Below, one piece after another: positions 33,141-42,200 of a stretch of 64,000 nucleotides of DNA. Numbering within the stretch: position 1 is the stretch's first letter; the number at the start of each line of letters is the position of its first letter. The notes under the pieces were generated by a model. It was not told where the DNA came from. It saw only the letters and a list, made by a program, of their open reading frames with translations, and did not search any database. Location of the stretch: contig NZ_PPCN01000007.1 of assembly GCF_002906165.1 (NCBI RefSeq), positions 242,270 to 306,269 of the forward strand, read 5' to 3'. The DNA is from Roseibium marinum. GTDB lineage: Bacteria > Pseudomonadota > Alphaproteobacteria > Rhizobiales > Stappiaceae. The position numbers were made by a program, and so were the translations under genes.

Positions 33141-35621
33141 TCAGTAAAGGCCGCCCGTCCCGCTGAGAACCGCGCCTGCGGCTTCCGGCGACACCGCGTG
33201 CGGCACACCCATGGTTTCCTGAAATCCGATGACGGAGTAGCTGTCCGGCGGAGCCATGCCGGGCTTGAAGGCCTCCAGGATCGATCCAGGCGTTCCGGCG
33301 GCCGTACGCATGCCGGTGCGGCGGTTGATCGGGATAAGCTGCAGACCCTTCGGAACCCGGAATTCCACCGGGGGTTTGTTCGACAGGGCCTTTTTGACGA
33401 AATCCGTGAAGATGGGTGCCGCGACCTGGCCGCCGGTCGCGCCGCGTCCCATCGGCTTCGGATTGTCGTAGCCGACAAAGACCCCCACGGCGAGATCCGG
33501 AGTGAAGCCCATGAACCAGGCATCTTTCTCGTCATTGGTCGTTCCGGTCTTGCCGGCGACCGGACGGCCTACCGCACGGACCGACGTCGCCGTGCCGCGC
33601 TGCACGACACCTTCCATCATGGAGGTGATCTGGTAGGCGGTCATTGGATCGAGCACCTGCTCGCGGTCGTCGATCAAGGTCGGTTCTTCCTGGCCTTCCC
33701 AGACATCCTGGGTACAGCCGTCGCAGATACGGCTGTCGTGCTTGTAAATGGTGCGGCCATACCGATCCTGGATCCTGTCGATCAGGGTCGGACGCACCTT
33801 CCTGCCACCATTTGCGATGGTTGCATAAGCAGTGGTCAGGCGCAGGACCGTGGTTTCGCCGGCACCGAGCGACATGGACAGGACCGGCAGCATATTGTCG
33901 TAGATGCCGAAGCGCTTGGCATATTCGGCCACCAGCGGCATGCCCATGTCCTGCGCCAGGCGAACGGTCATGACGTTTCTGGAAAGCTCGACGCCCGTGC
34001 GAAGGGTGGCGGGTCCGTAGAACTTGCCGCCGTAGTTCTGCGGCCGCCAGGTTCCAAGGCCCGGTCCCTGGTTGATTTCCAGCGGCGCATCCATCACCAC
34101 CGAGGACGGTGTGTAGCCGTTGTCGAGGGCGGCGGCGTAAAGGAACGGCTTGAAGGACGAGCCCGGCTGACGGTAGGCCTGTGTGGCCCGGTTGAACTCG
34201 CTCTGGGCGTAGCTGAAACCGCCGACCATGGCCAGAACACGCCCGGTATAGGGATCCATCGCGACCAGCGCGCCGGAAACTTTCGGGATCTGGCGCAGTT
34301 CGAATGTACCGGGAGCCACATCGCTTTCATGGACATAAACCACATCGCCCGGCGCGAGCACATCGGAAACCGCACTTGGCGTCCGGCCCTTCACGCGGGC
34401 CCATTTCATGGTCTCCAGGAAGAGTGGCCCGCTCTTGCGTTCGTCGGAAAGCTCACCGCTGACCAGCCTTTCCGGCTGGACGCCGACAAGCGCCTGATCG
34501 CCGCCGCTTTCCAGAACCACCGCGAGACGCCATTCCGGCAGGTCGCTCAAGGCTTCGATCTTTGCCAGATCGACGCCCCAGTCGGCGCCCAGGGTGAGCT
34601 TCTCCACCGGGCCGTTCCAGCTGCCGCGCTGATGGTCAAACTTGATCAGCCCGTCCATGAGCGACTTGCGCGCCATCTTCTGAAGTTCCGGATCAAGCGT
34701 CGAGCGGACGGAAAGGCCACCCTGGTAAAGGCGCTTGTCGCCGAAGATATCGGCAACCTCGCGGCGGACCTCTTCGGTGAAATATTCGGCTGCAAACAGT
34801 TGCGAACCGTGTTCGCGCGGTTTGACGACGATCGGTTTTTCCTTGGCTTCATCCCCCTCTTCGAGGCTGATGTAACCATCGGCGATCATCCGGTCGATCA
34901 CATAATTACGGCGTGCGATGGCGGCCTCGGTCTTCCTGTAGGGATGATAATTGCTCGGCCCCTTGGGAAGCGCCGCCAGATAGGCGACTTCATCGAGTGA
35001 CAGCTCGTGCACAGACTTGTCGAAATAGATCAGCGAGGCCGCCGCGACTCCGTAGGCGCCGAACCCGAAATAGATCTCGTTCAGATAAAGCTCGAGTATC
35101 TCGTCCTTCGTATAGGCCTGTTCGATCCTCAAGGAGAGAACGGCTTCCTTGACCTTGCGCTCATAGGCCGCCGACCGCCTCTGCTTTTCCTCACTCACCA
35201 GGTCGGACAGGAGGAAGTTCTTCGCCACCTGCTGGGTGATCGTGGAAGCGCCCTCGGGCCGCCGGCCGGAGCCATAGTTCTGAATGAACCGTACCGCCGC
35301 ACGGGCAATGCCTTCAGGATCGACACCGATATGGGTGTAGAAATTCTTGTCCTCCGCCGCGATGAAAGCCTGTTTCACCCGGTCCGGAATGGCCTGGATC
35401 GGCAGGAACATGCGGCGCTCGATCGCGTATTCCGCCATCAGGCTGCCATCTGCGGCATGGACGCGCGTCATGACGGGCGGTTCGTAATTCTGCAACGCGG
35501 TAAAATCGGGCAGACCCTCTGTGAGATGCTGCAGATACATCCACACGCCGGCCGCCACGAGCAGTCCGAGGACAGCGCCGATGCCAAACAGATAACCGAA
35601 AAACTTCACCAAAAATTTCAT
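33141..35621 (-). CDS. mrcA: Penicillin-binding protein 1A (bifunctional transglycosylase/transpeptidase)
   Basis: This class A PBP polymerises glycan strands and cross-links peptides in the periplasm. The 826-residue product has an N-terminal membrane anchor (about 4-28), the GT51 glycosyltransferase domain with EDKNFYTHIGVDPEGIARA and RRPEGASTITQQVAKN, and an OB-like insert. The transpeptidase domain has the SxxK serine in RQPGSSFKPFLY and the KTG motif in AGKTGTTNDEKDAWF. Upstream lies the amidase gene on the same strand, so two wall enzymes are adjacent. Confidence 0.95.
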   Translation of the reverse strand: MKFLVKFFGYLFGIGAVLGLLVAAGVWMYLQHLTEGLPDFTALQNYEPPVMTRVHAADGSLMAEYAIERRMFLPIQAIPDRVKQAFIAAEDKNFYTHIGVDPEGIARAAVRFIQNYGSGRRPEGASTITQQVAKNFLLSDLVSEEKQRRSAAYERKVKEAVLSLRIEQAYTKDEILELYLNEIYFGFGAYGVAAASLIYFDKSVHELSLDEVAYLAALPKGPSNYHPYRKTEAAIARRNYVIDRMIADGYISLEEGDEAKEKPIVVKPREHGSQLFAAEYFTEEVRREVADIFGDKRLYQGGLSVRSTLDPELQKMARKSLMDGLIKFDHQRGSWNGPVEKLTLGADWGVDLAKIEALSDLPEWRLAVVLESGGDQALVGVQPERLVSGELSDERKSGPLFLETMKWARVKGRTPSAVSDVLAPGDVVYVHESDVAPGTFELRQIPKVSGALVAMDPYTGRVLAMVGGFSYAQSEFNRATQAYRQPGSSFKPFLYAAALDNGYTPSSVVMDAPLEINQGPGLGTWRPQNYGGKFYGPATLRTGVELSRNVMTVRLAQDMGMPLVAEYAKRFGIYDNMLPVLSMSLGAGETTVLRLTTAYATIANGGRKVRPTLIDRIQDRYGRTIYKHDSRICDGCTQDVWEGQEEPTLIDDREQVLDPMTAYQITSMMEGVVQRGTATSVRAVGRPVAGKTGTTNDEKDAWFMGFTPDLAVGVFVGYDNPKPMGRGATGGQVAAPIFTDFVKKALSNKPPVEFRVPKGLQLIPINRRTGMRTAAGTPGSILEAFKPGMAPPDSYSVIGFQETMGVPHAVSPEAAGAVLSGTGGLY

Positions 35622-35795
35622 ACCGCGGGCTCGTCTTTCCCCGTCTTCAAGCGCGTATAGCGTTTTAACATGGATACATTAATCCGGCACTACAGACCGT
35701 CCGATACACTTAGCAGCCTTCCTCGTGCACCAATATGGCGATGCTGAGGCAATTGTCGGTCCGCACCTTCGATTTGCGTGATGGCACAAGGATTT

Positions 35796-37103
35796 TTACT
35801 GAGATGCCGTGTCCTGCTGGCGTGCCAGCCGGGGCCGGAAAAATCCGTGAATAGCCTCGGTAACCGCGCTGGCCATGCGCTCGCGCCACTCGTCGGAGAT
35901 CAGCAGTTTCTCGTCATGCTCGTTCGAAAGGTACCCGAGTTCGACGAGAACCGAGGGCACATCATGTGCTTTCAGCACCCGGAAACCCGCCGATCTGTGC
36001 GGGTTGTTGATGAGGCGGACGGCGCTTTTCAGCTCGCTCACAAGCGTCCTGGCAAAATACACCGAAAAGGACCGGGTTTCCCGGCGCGCCAGGTCGAGGA
36101 GGATATCGGTTACCTCGGCCGGTCCCGACTCCAGATCCACGCCCGCTATCACGTCGGACATGTTTTCCGATTCCGCGATTTCCGCGGAAAGCTGGTCGGA
36201 AGCCTTGTCCGACAAGGTGTAGACGGTCGAACCTCGGGCCAGTTTCCGCCCCCGGCGCACCGAATCGGCGTGAATGGAGATGAATAGATCGGCGGCCAGT
36301 TCATGACCGATCTCGACCCTGCGCCCAAGCGGAATGAACGTGTCGTCCTCACGCGTGAGGCGCACATTGTAGAGACCGCTGGCCTCCAGTTTTTCTTTCA
36401 GGAGTTTGGCAAATTCGAGAACGATCGCCTTTTCCAGTGTTCCGCCGGCACTCGTGGCGCCGTTGTCGATCCCGCCATGGCCGGGATCGAGGACGACGAG
36501 CGGCTTGTGGCCGTTCTTCGGGGCAGTCAGCCTGTCGCTCTTGGAGGCGGCCTTTTCGCTATCCGCCGGTCGCACGGATCGGGACGTTTCGACAAAGGCT
36601 GCGAAGTCCTGCGGCGACGAGCGCACCAGATCCACGACGAGCCGCGCTGGTTGATCGTCCACGGCGGGCAAAAAGAAGGTCTTGTCGACGCTGACCGGTC
36701 CGGTCAGATCCATGACGATTCGCGATTTTCCGAGAGCGAACAGTCCGAAACGCCAGTCGCTGATAAGCCCCCGTCCCGTTTCTCCCGACTCCTGCGGAAT
36801 GGAAAACGATACTTCCGGCAGGTCGAGGATGAGCCGATACGGATTTGCCAGGCCGGAAATGATGGGCGTGACCTGCGTATTCATGTCCAGAACGAATCGG
36901 GTCCGGCCTTCATCGCCGGCAACTCTGGCTCCGGTCACGACAGGTGTCACGGCTTCCGCCAGAACGGCGCCGGTGTGAACGGTGAACGCGAGAGCACATA
37001 GTGCGAATAGGACGCCCGTCAGCCCGGCGAACCCGCGAATGGCATCAAATACCCTGCCAACCTGCAGTTTCATCCCGATTTTCAATTCCATCATACCGGT
37101 CAT
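35796..37103 (-). CDS. N-acetylmuramoyl-L-alanine amidase (AmiC type, with AMIN domain)
   Basis: This periplasmic zinc amidase cuts the peptide from MurNAc during daughter-cell separation. After a signal segment (GLTGVLFALCALAFTVHTGAVLA) comes an AMIN domain (LANPYRLILDLPEVSF, DWRFGLFALGKSRIVMDL) that targets it to septal wall. The amidase_3 domain has zinc motifs VLDPGHGGIDNG, SIHADSVRRG and VELGYLSNEHDEKLL. The start is uncertain: 37103 keeps the signal peptide near the N-terminus, while the open frame extends to 37181. The mrcA gene follows downstream. Confidence 0.9.
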   Translation of the reverse strand: MTGMMELKIGMKLQVGRVFDAIRGFAGLTGVLFALCALAFTVHTGAVLAEAVTPVVTGARVAGDEGRTRFVLDMNTQVTPIISGLANPYRLILDLPEVSFSIPQESGETGRGLISDWRFGLFALGKSRIVMDLTGPVSVDKTFFLPAVDDQPARLVVDLVRSSPQDFAAFVETSRSVRPADSEKAASKSDRLTAPKNGHKPLVVLDPGHGGIDNGATSAGGTLEKAIVLEFAKLLKEKLEASGLYNVRLTREDDTFIPLGRRVEIGHELAADLFISIHADSVRRGRKLARGSTVYTLSDKASDQLSAEIAESENMSDVIAGVDLESGPAEVTDILLDLARRETRSFSVYFARTLVSELKSAVRLINNPHRSAGFRVLKAHDVPSVLVELGYLSNEHDEKLLISDEWRERMASAVTEAIHGFFRPRLARQQDTASQ

Positions 37104-37762
37104 GTTGCCCGCAAACCGTCCGTGGTGAGGCTCTTTCGCTCCCTCATACGCCATCTGCGCAAAGAGGAAAATGCTTCCCATATGTCACACTGCTTGCAAT
37201 GCGGAGCGGTGGATCGTAAAAGTACCTTACGGATTTAGGTTCGAATCCGATACCTTCCCAGGTGACGAAATGGGATGTCTATCCACAACGTCATCGCAAT
37301 CCAAGGCCTTTAAGCGACAGAACAGAGGCCGTTCTGCCGGTTTTTCAAGTGTCTGGACTGCAGAGGACAGGGTATCGGCCTCTCTTCGATACCGTCCCGC
37401 CTCGTAGCATCATGCCTGATTCCATTGGCTGATCCCCAGCGAGGTCAGCGGCGGGCCTTGAGAGCGAACCCTTTCCGGAACCGGGTGTAGATGTAGCGGC
37501 GAAGCCAACCTGCATGCCGGTGTAAATGGCACAACGACTTTAACTCTTGGGCCTGCGTTGCCCCGAAGGACCCGCGCGATGCACATGATGATCGACATGA
37601 AGCAAGTCCCCGCTTATGCGGCCGCTTGCGTTGATCATACGACCGCGCCGGGCGCAGACGCCCTTCCCCATCTTAGCAAAACAAATACGGCAGCCATCCT
37701 CCTTTCGGGCGATGCGCGTTTTCGATTCGCGCCAAGCAGCGCTGCCGTGGAGACGTTCAATA
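37104..37762. other. Divergent region upstream of the amidase gene and rne
   Basis: This stretch of about 660 bp holds no supported gene. It must contain the minus-strand amidase promoter and the plus-strand rne promoter with a long leader. RNase E leaders are often autoregulatory; I note this only as a possibility, since I could not define a structure equivalent to the enterobacterial one. Confidence 0.45.
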
Positions 37763-40546
37763 ATGGCAAACAAAATGCTGATCGACGCGGGCCACCCGGA
37801 AGAAACCCGGGTCGTCGTCGTGCGTGGCAACCGGGTTGAAGAATTCGACTTTGAGGCAGCGAACCGGAAGCAACTTCGCGGGAATATATATTTAGCGAAA
37901 GTAACGCGAGTCGAACCCTCGCTTCAGGCGGCGTTCGTGGAATATGGCGGCAACCGCCACGGATTTCTCGCGTTCAGTGAAATTCATCCGGACTATTACC
38001 AGATACCGGTCGCGGACCGGGAAGCGTTGCTTGCCGCCGAGGCCGCCGACCGCCAGCGCGACGACGCGGATGCCGACGAAAAGCCGAAGCGCCGCCGCCG
38101 CACCCGCGCGGCCAGGAACGACGGCGCGGAAACTGTCGCCAGCGAAAAGATCGAGCCCGAAGACGCCCAGGCCGATGCCGGCGAACCGGCTGCGGACACG
38201 ACAAGTGAAGCGTCTGGTGACGCGACCGTGGAAGACCTTGCCGCCAGGGCTCCCGAAGACGACGACGCCCAGGACGCCGGTGACGGCAACCAGTCCTCTG
38301 ACGACGCGGACGAGGAAGAAGATGACACCCCGGTGAAGGCGCGCGGCCGGGGCCGTGGGCGAGGCCGGGGCCGCAAATCCGAAGAAGACGACGACGACGT
38401 CGAAAATGACGAAGACGCGGTCGAATCTGTCGGTGCGGAAGACGCCATGGAAGAGGTTCCGGAGCGTCGCGCACCGGTTCGCAAACAATACAAGATCCAG
38501 GAAGTCATCAAGCGCCGCCAGGTCATTCTGGTTCAGGTGGTCAAGGAAGAGCGCGGCAACAAGGGCGCTGCTCTGACGACCTACCTGTCGCTGGCCGGCC
38601 GTTATTCCGTTCTGATGCCGAACACCGCTCGCGGCGGCGGCATCTCCCGCAAGATCACCCAGCCGACCGACCGCAAACGCCTGAAAGAGATCGCTTCCGA
38701 ACTGGAAGTGCCGGAAGGCATGGGCGTCATCCTGCGGACCGCGGGCGCCAGCCGCACCAAGGCGGAAATCAAGCGCGATTTCGAATATCTGATGCGGCTT
38801 TGGGAAAATGTGCGCGAGCTGACCCTGAAATCCAGCGCTCCAAGCCTCGTCTACGAGGAAGGCAGTCTGGTCAAACGCTCGATCCGCGATCTTTATAACA
38901 AGGACATCAACGAGGTCCTGGTTGCCGGCGACGAAAGCTACCGCGAGGCCAAGGATTTCATGCGCATGCTCATGCCGAGCCATGCCAAGAACGTCCAGCC
39001 CTACCGCGATCCCTCGCCGCTGTTCATCCGCTTTGGCGTGGAACCCCAGCTCGACGCGATGTTCTCGCCACAGGTAACGCTGAAGTCCGGCGGTTACATC
39101 GTCATCAACCAGACCGAGGCTCTGGTCTCGATCGACGTGAACTCGGGCAAGTCGACGCGCGAACACAATATTGAAGACACGGCGCTGCAGACAAACCTGG
39201 AAGCGGCTGAAGAGGTTACCCGGCAGTTGCGCCTGCGCGATCTGGCCGGCCTTGTCGTCATCGATTTCATCGACATGGAAGAGTCGAAGAACAACAGATC
39301 CGTCGAGCGCAAGCTGAAGGATTGCCTGAAGAACGACCGCGCCCGCATTCAGGTCGGCCGGATTTCCCATTTCGGCCTGCTGGAAATGTCGCGCCAGCGC
39401 ATCCGCACCGGCGTTCTGGAAAGCTCCACCACCCCCTGCCCGCATTGTCAGGGCACCGGCATGATCAGGTCCGTGGAATCCATAGCTCTTCATGTGCTGC
39501 GCTCGATTGAGGACAACCTGCTCAAGGGGTCTTCCCATAATCTGATCATTCGCACCACAACACAGGTCGCGCTCTACATTTTGAACCAGAAGCGCGCGAA
39601 CCTGGTGGATCTTGAAACGCGATTCGCGATCGAGATCGGGGTTCATGCGGACGATGCGATCAACGGCCAGCTCTATGTGCTGGAACGCGGCGACCTGGTG
39701 GACAGGGAACGCTTCCCCGCACCGTCGCCGATCGTCCAGCCCCACACCGTTGAAATTGAATATGAGGACGAGCCCACCGAAGAGCAGCCGGAGGAACTTG
39801 AAGAAGAGCAGGCTCTCGACGACGAGGGTGGAGACCGCCGCCGCAAACGCCGTCGCAAGCGCCGGCGGGGCGGATCCGACACGCAGCCCGAAGGCAACGA
39901 CTTCAACAATGACACCGCGAATACCACCCGGCAGGCGGCGGACGCCTCCGACGACGCGGAAAGCGAAGACGGCCAGCCGCAGGAAGCCAGCTCCGGCGAG
40001 GAAGATGGCGGTGATGACGAACCGCGCCGCAAGCGCCGCCGGGGCCGCCGCGGCGGACGCCGGGGCCGCAAGAATGGTGAAGGCGGAGACTTCAACGGTG
40101 AAGACGAAGCGGACGGGAACACCGCAATTTCGGCAGAAGCCTCCAACGGCGAAGCTGCGGAGGCTGTAGACGCCACCCCGGCGCAGGAAGCCACAGCTTC
40201 CGGAGAGCCGGCAACGCCAGAATCTCAGGCTGAGCAAAATGGCTCCGACGCGGTGAACGCGGAAGCTGCCGCCGGCCCGGTGGAAGAGGTCTCAACCATC
40301 GAGGCGGACACTACGGAAAACCAGGATGTTACGGCGTCCGAGCCTTCCGATGCGTCCGAAGAAGAAAAGATCGTTGTCGAAACCCCGACATCCGAACAGC
40401 CTGTCGCCAGTGAAGCGGCCCCGGAACAGGAAGCGGAAGCTCCCTCTGCTCCGGCCGAGCCTGTCGTCACCAGCGAAACGTCCGGTGACGACAAGGAAGA
40501 CAAGCCGAAACGCGCCGGCTGGTGGCGGGGCCGGTCCTTCTTCTGA
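37763..40546 (+). CDS. rne: Ribonuclease E
   Basis: RNase E is the main endoribonuclease of mRNA decay and rRNA processing. The 927-residue product begins MANKMLIDAGHPEETRVVV, with GGAGA upstream of the ATG at 37763. The S1 domain is split by an acidic and RG-rich insert (about 85-240). The DNase I-like catalytic part has LVSIDVNSGKSTREHN and LVVIDFIDM, and the zinc link is TPCPHCQGTGM. The C-terminal half is disordered with Arg-rich patches and ends KPKRAGWWRGRSFF; a GWW tail is the PNPase-binding motif in Caulobacter RNase E. Confidence 0.96.
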   Translation: MANKMLIDAGHPEETRVVVVRGNRVEEFDFEAANRKQLRGNIYLAKVTRVEPSLQAAFVEYGGNRHGFLAFSEIHPDYYQIPVADREALLAAEAADRQRDDADADEKPKRRRRTRAARNDGAETVASEKIEPEDAQADAGEPAADTTSEASGDATVEDLAARAPEDDDAQDAGDGNQSSDDADEEEDDTPVKARGRGRGRGRGRKSEEDDDDVENDEDAVESVGAEDAMEEVPERRAPVRKQYKIQEVIKRRQVILVQVVKEERGNKGAALTTYLSLAGRYSVLMPNTARGGGISRKITQPTDRKRLKEIASELEVPEGMGVILRTAGASRTKAEIKRDFEYLMRLWENVRELTLKSSAPSLVYEEGSLVKRSIRDLYNKDINEVLVAGDESYREAKDFMRMLMPSHAKNVQPYRDPSPLFIRFGVEPQLDAMFSPQVTLKSGGYIVINQTEALVSIDVNSGKSTREHNIEDTALQTNLEAAEEVTRQLRLRDLAGLVVIDFIDMEESKNNRSVERKLKDCLKNDRARIQVGRISHFGLLEMSRQRIRTGVLESSTTPCPHCQGTGMIRSVESIALHVLRSIEDNLLKGSSHNLIIRTTTQVALYILNQKRANLVDLETRFAIEIGVHADDAINGQLYVLERGDLVDRERFPAPSPIVQPHTVEIEYEDEPTEEQPEELEEEQALDDEGGDRRRKRRRKRRRGGSDTQPEGNDFNNDTANTTRQAADASDDAESEDGQPQEASSGEEDGGDDEPRRKRRRGRRGGRRGRKNGEGGDFNGEDEADGNTAISAEASNGEAAEAVDATPAQEATASGEPATPESQAEQNGSDAVNAEAAAGPVEEVSTIEADTTENQDVTASEPSDASEEEKIVVETPTSEQPVASEAAPEQEAEAPSAPAEPVVTSETSGDDKEDKPKRAGWWRGRSFF

Positions 40547-40576
40547 TCGCCTGCCGAAAAGTCTGCCAAAGGAACA

Positions 40577-40618
40577 TCCAGATCAACCTGCTTGCAAGGT
40601 CAAGCAGGTTGATCTGGA
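40577..40618. repeat. Perfect 18 bp hairpin between rne and the aminotransferase gene
   Basis: TCCAGATCAACCTGCTTG (40577-40594) and its exact complement (40601-40618) flank the 6 nt loop CAAGGT. It lies 30 bp after the rne stop and before the convergent aminotransferase stop. Neither side has a T-run, so it is more likely an mRNA 3'-end stabiliser or a Rho-independent end of unusual kind than a classic terminator. Confidence 0.75.
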
Positions 40619-40675
40619 GAGACGCTCCCGCTTCCTTCTGGTCAAAAGCCTTCGATAACCTGGTTGCCGAACGCT

Positions 40676-41839
40676 CTATTTCAGGAAAGCGGACAGCCGG
40701 TTCAACGCTTCTTTCATGTCTTCATGAGTTCCCGCGAAGGAAAAGCGCAGAAACTCATGACCGTGCACCGGGTCGAAATCCACGCCCGGCGTTGCCGCGA
40801 CACCGGCCTGATGCAACATCTGCCTTGCGAATTCCAGGCTGTCCGAACTGAAGCGGCTTATGTCGGCATAGATGTAGAAAGCGCCGTCCACCGGCAGAAG
40901 CCTGTCGAGGCCGATTTCCGGCAACTTCTCCAGCAGCAATGCCCGGTTCGCCGCATAGCCTGCCTTGACGCCCTCAAGTTCCTGAACGGCGTCCAGCGCC
41001 GCGGTTGCCGCGATCTGTGATAGCTCCGGCGGCGAAATGTAGAGGCTCTGGGCAATGCGCTCCACCGGCCTGACCAGCTGTTCGGGAAGAACCATCCAGC
41101 CGATCCGCCAGCCGGTCATGCAATAATATTTGGAGAAACTGTTGATGACGATCGCGTTGCGGGAAAACGCAAGCGCCGTCTTCTGCTCTCCGGCATAGTC
41201 AAGACCATGGTAGATTTCGTCGGAAATGAACCAGATCCTCCGGCTCTCGCAGTAGCGGATCAGATCTTCCAGCGCCTCCGCGCTCATCATTGTGCCGGTG
41301 GGATTGGCGGGGCTGGCGACGAGAACGCCCTTCACGGGCCCGTCCTTTTGAACCTCTTCCAGATGATCCGGCGTGAGGCTCCAGCGGGTTTCGGCGCCCA
41401 CCTCCACCTCGACAGGCACCAGACCGAGCACCTTCAGGATATTGCGGTAGGCGGGATATCCAGGTGCGGTCAGCACCACCCGGTCGCCCGGATCGAAGGC
41501 GGCCAGAAAGGCCAGGTTGAAACCGGCCGATGATCCTGTCGTCGCCACGATCCGGTCAATCGGAATCTCAACGCCGTAGGTCTTCTTGTAGTGCCGGGCA
41601 AGCGCATGGCGAAGCGGTTTTACCCCGAGGGCTTCCGTGTAACCGAGCCTGCCGTGCCTGAGAGCCTCGTCCGCCGCGGCCAGGGCAGCTTTGGGGGCGG
41701 GAGCCGAGGGCTGGCCGACCTCCATATGCACGATCCTGCGACCATCCGCTTCGAGCCGCGCGGCCTCGGACAGAACGTCCATGGCGATGAAAGGGGCAAC
41801 GTCGCTGCGGCGGGAAGGCACAAAGGCGGAGGATGTCAT
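40676..41839 (-). CDS. Class I/II PLP-dependent aminotransferase
   Basis: This is a 387-residue fold-type I aminotransferase; the amino donor cannot be deduced from sequence. The PLP lysine is in NSFSKYYCMTGWRIGW, the aspartate that pairs with the pyridine nitrogen is in IWFISDEIYHGLDY, and the substrate-binding Asn segment is SPANPTGTMM. The C-terminal carboxylate-binding Arg region is HEFLRFSFAG. Start and length match the family. Nothing in the neighbourhood suggests a pathway. Confidence 0.9.
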   Translation of the reverse strand: MTSSAFVPSRRSDVAPFIAMDVLSEAARLEADGRRIVHMEVGQPSAPAPKAALAAADEALRHGRLGYTEALGVKPLRHALARHYKKTYGVEIPIDRIVATTGSSAGFNLAFLAAFDPGDRVVLTAPGYPAYRNILKVLGLVPVEVEVGAETRWSLTPDHLEEVQKDGPVKGVLVASPANPTGTMMSAEALEDLIRYCESRRIWFISDEIYHGLDYAGEQKTALAFSRNAIVINSFSKYYCMTGWRIGWMVLPEQLVRPVERIAQSLYISPPELSQIAATAALDAVQELEGVKAGYAANRALLLEKLPEIGLDRLLPVDGAFYIYADISRFSSDSLEFARQMLHQAGVAATPGVDFDPVHGHEFLRFSFAGTHEDMKEALNRLSAFLK

Positions 41840-42200
41840 GGCGACCTGCTTGTTCCGGCAGTGACCTCGGTCACGAACTCACAAATGAGGATGAAATGGT
41901 TTGGATCGGAATGCTCACGGCCCTTCGTATCGCGGATTCTCCCTAAGGATGCAATCTGGCCGCGACGTCCATGGAAAGGACGCTTTCTTTGAAGCCTCTC
42001 TAATTTGTCATTACCTTTTCTTGACCGGGCCCGCCATGCTCCATACGTTCGCCACACATTCATGCGTCTGAGTAGGCATGCGCCTGAGTAGGGCTGAATC
42101 GGGAGGATGAATGTGGAGATCGATTTGCTGTTACGCTTCGGAGGTATGCGACTTGCCGCGTTTCGTGCCCTTTTTCGTCCTGCCTGAAAGAAGCTCCGGA
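41840..42200. other. Divergent intergenic region with a two-unit direct repeat
   Basis: No gene is supported here. A 16 bp unit occurs twice in tandem at 42062-42077 and 42078-42093 (ATGCGTCTGAGTAGGC, then ATGCGCCTGAGTAGGG; two differences). It lies about 110 bp upstream of the M48 gene and could be an operator or a chance repeat. Confidence 0.4.

Noticed and set aside
37892..40237. Minus-strand open frame of 781 codons
   Set aside because: It is antisense to rne. Its composition mirrors the acidic and Arg-rich repeats of RNase E.
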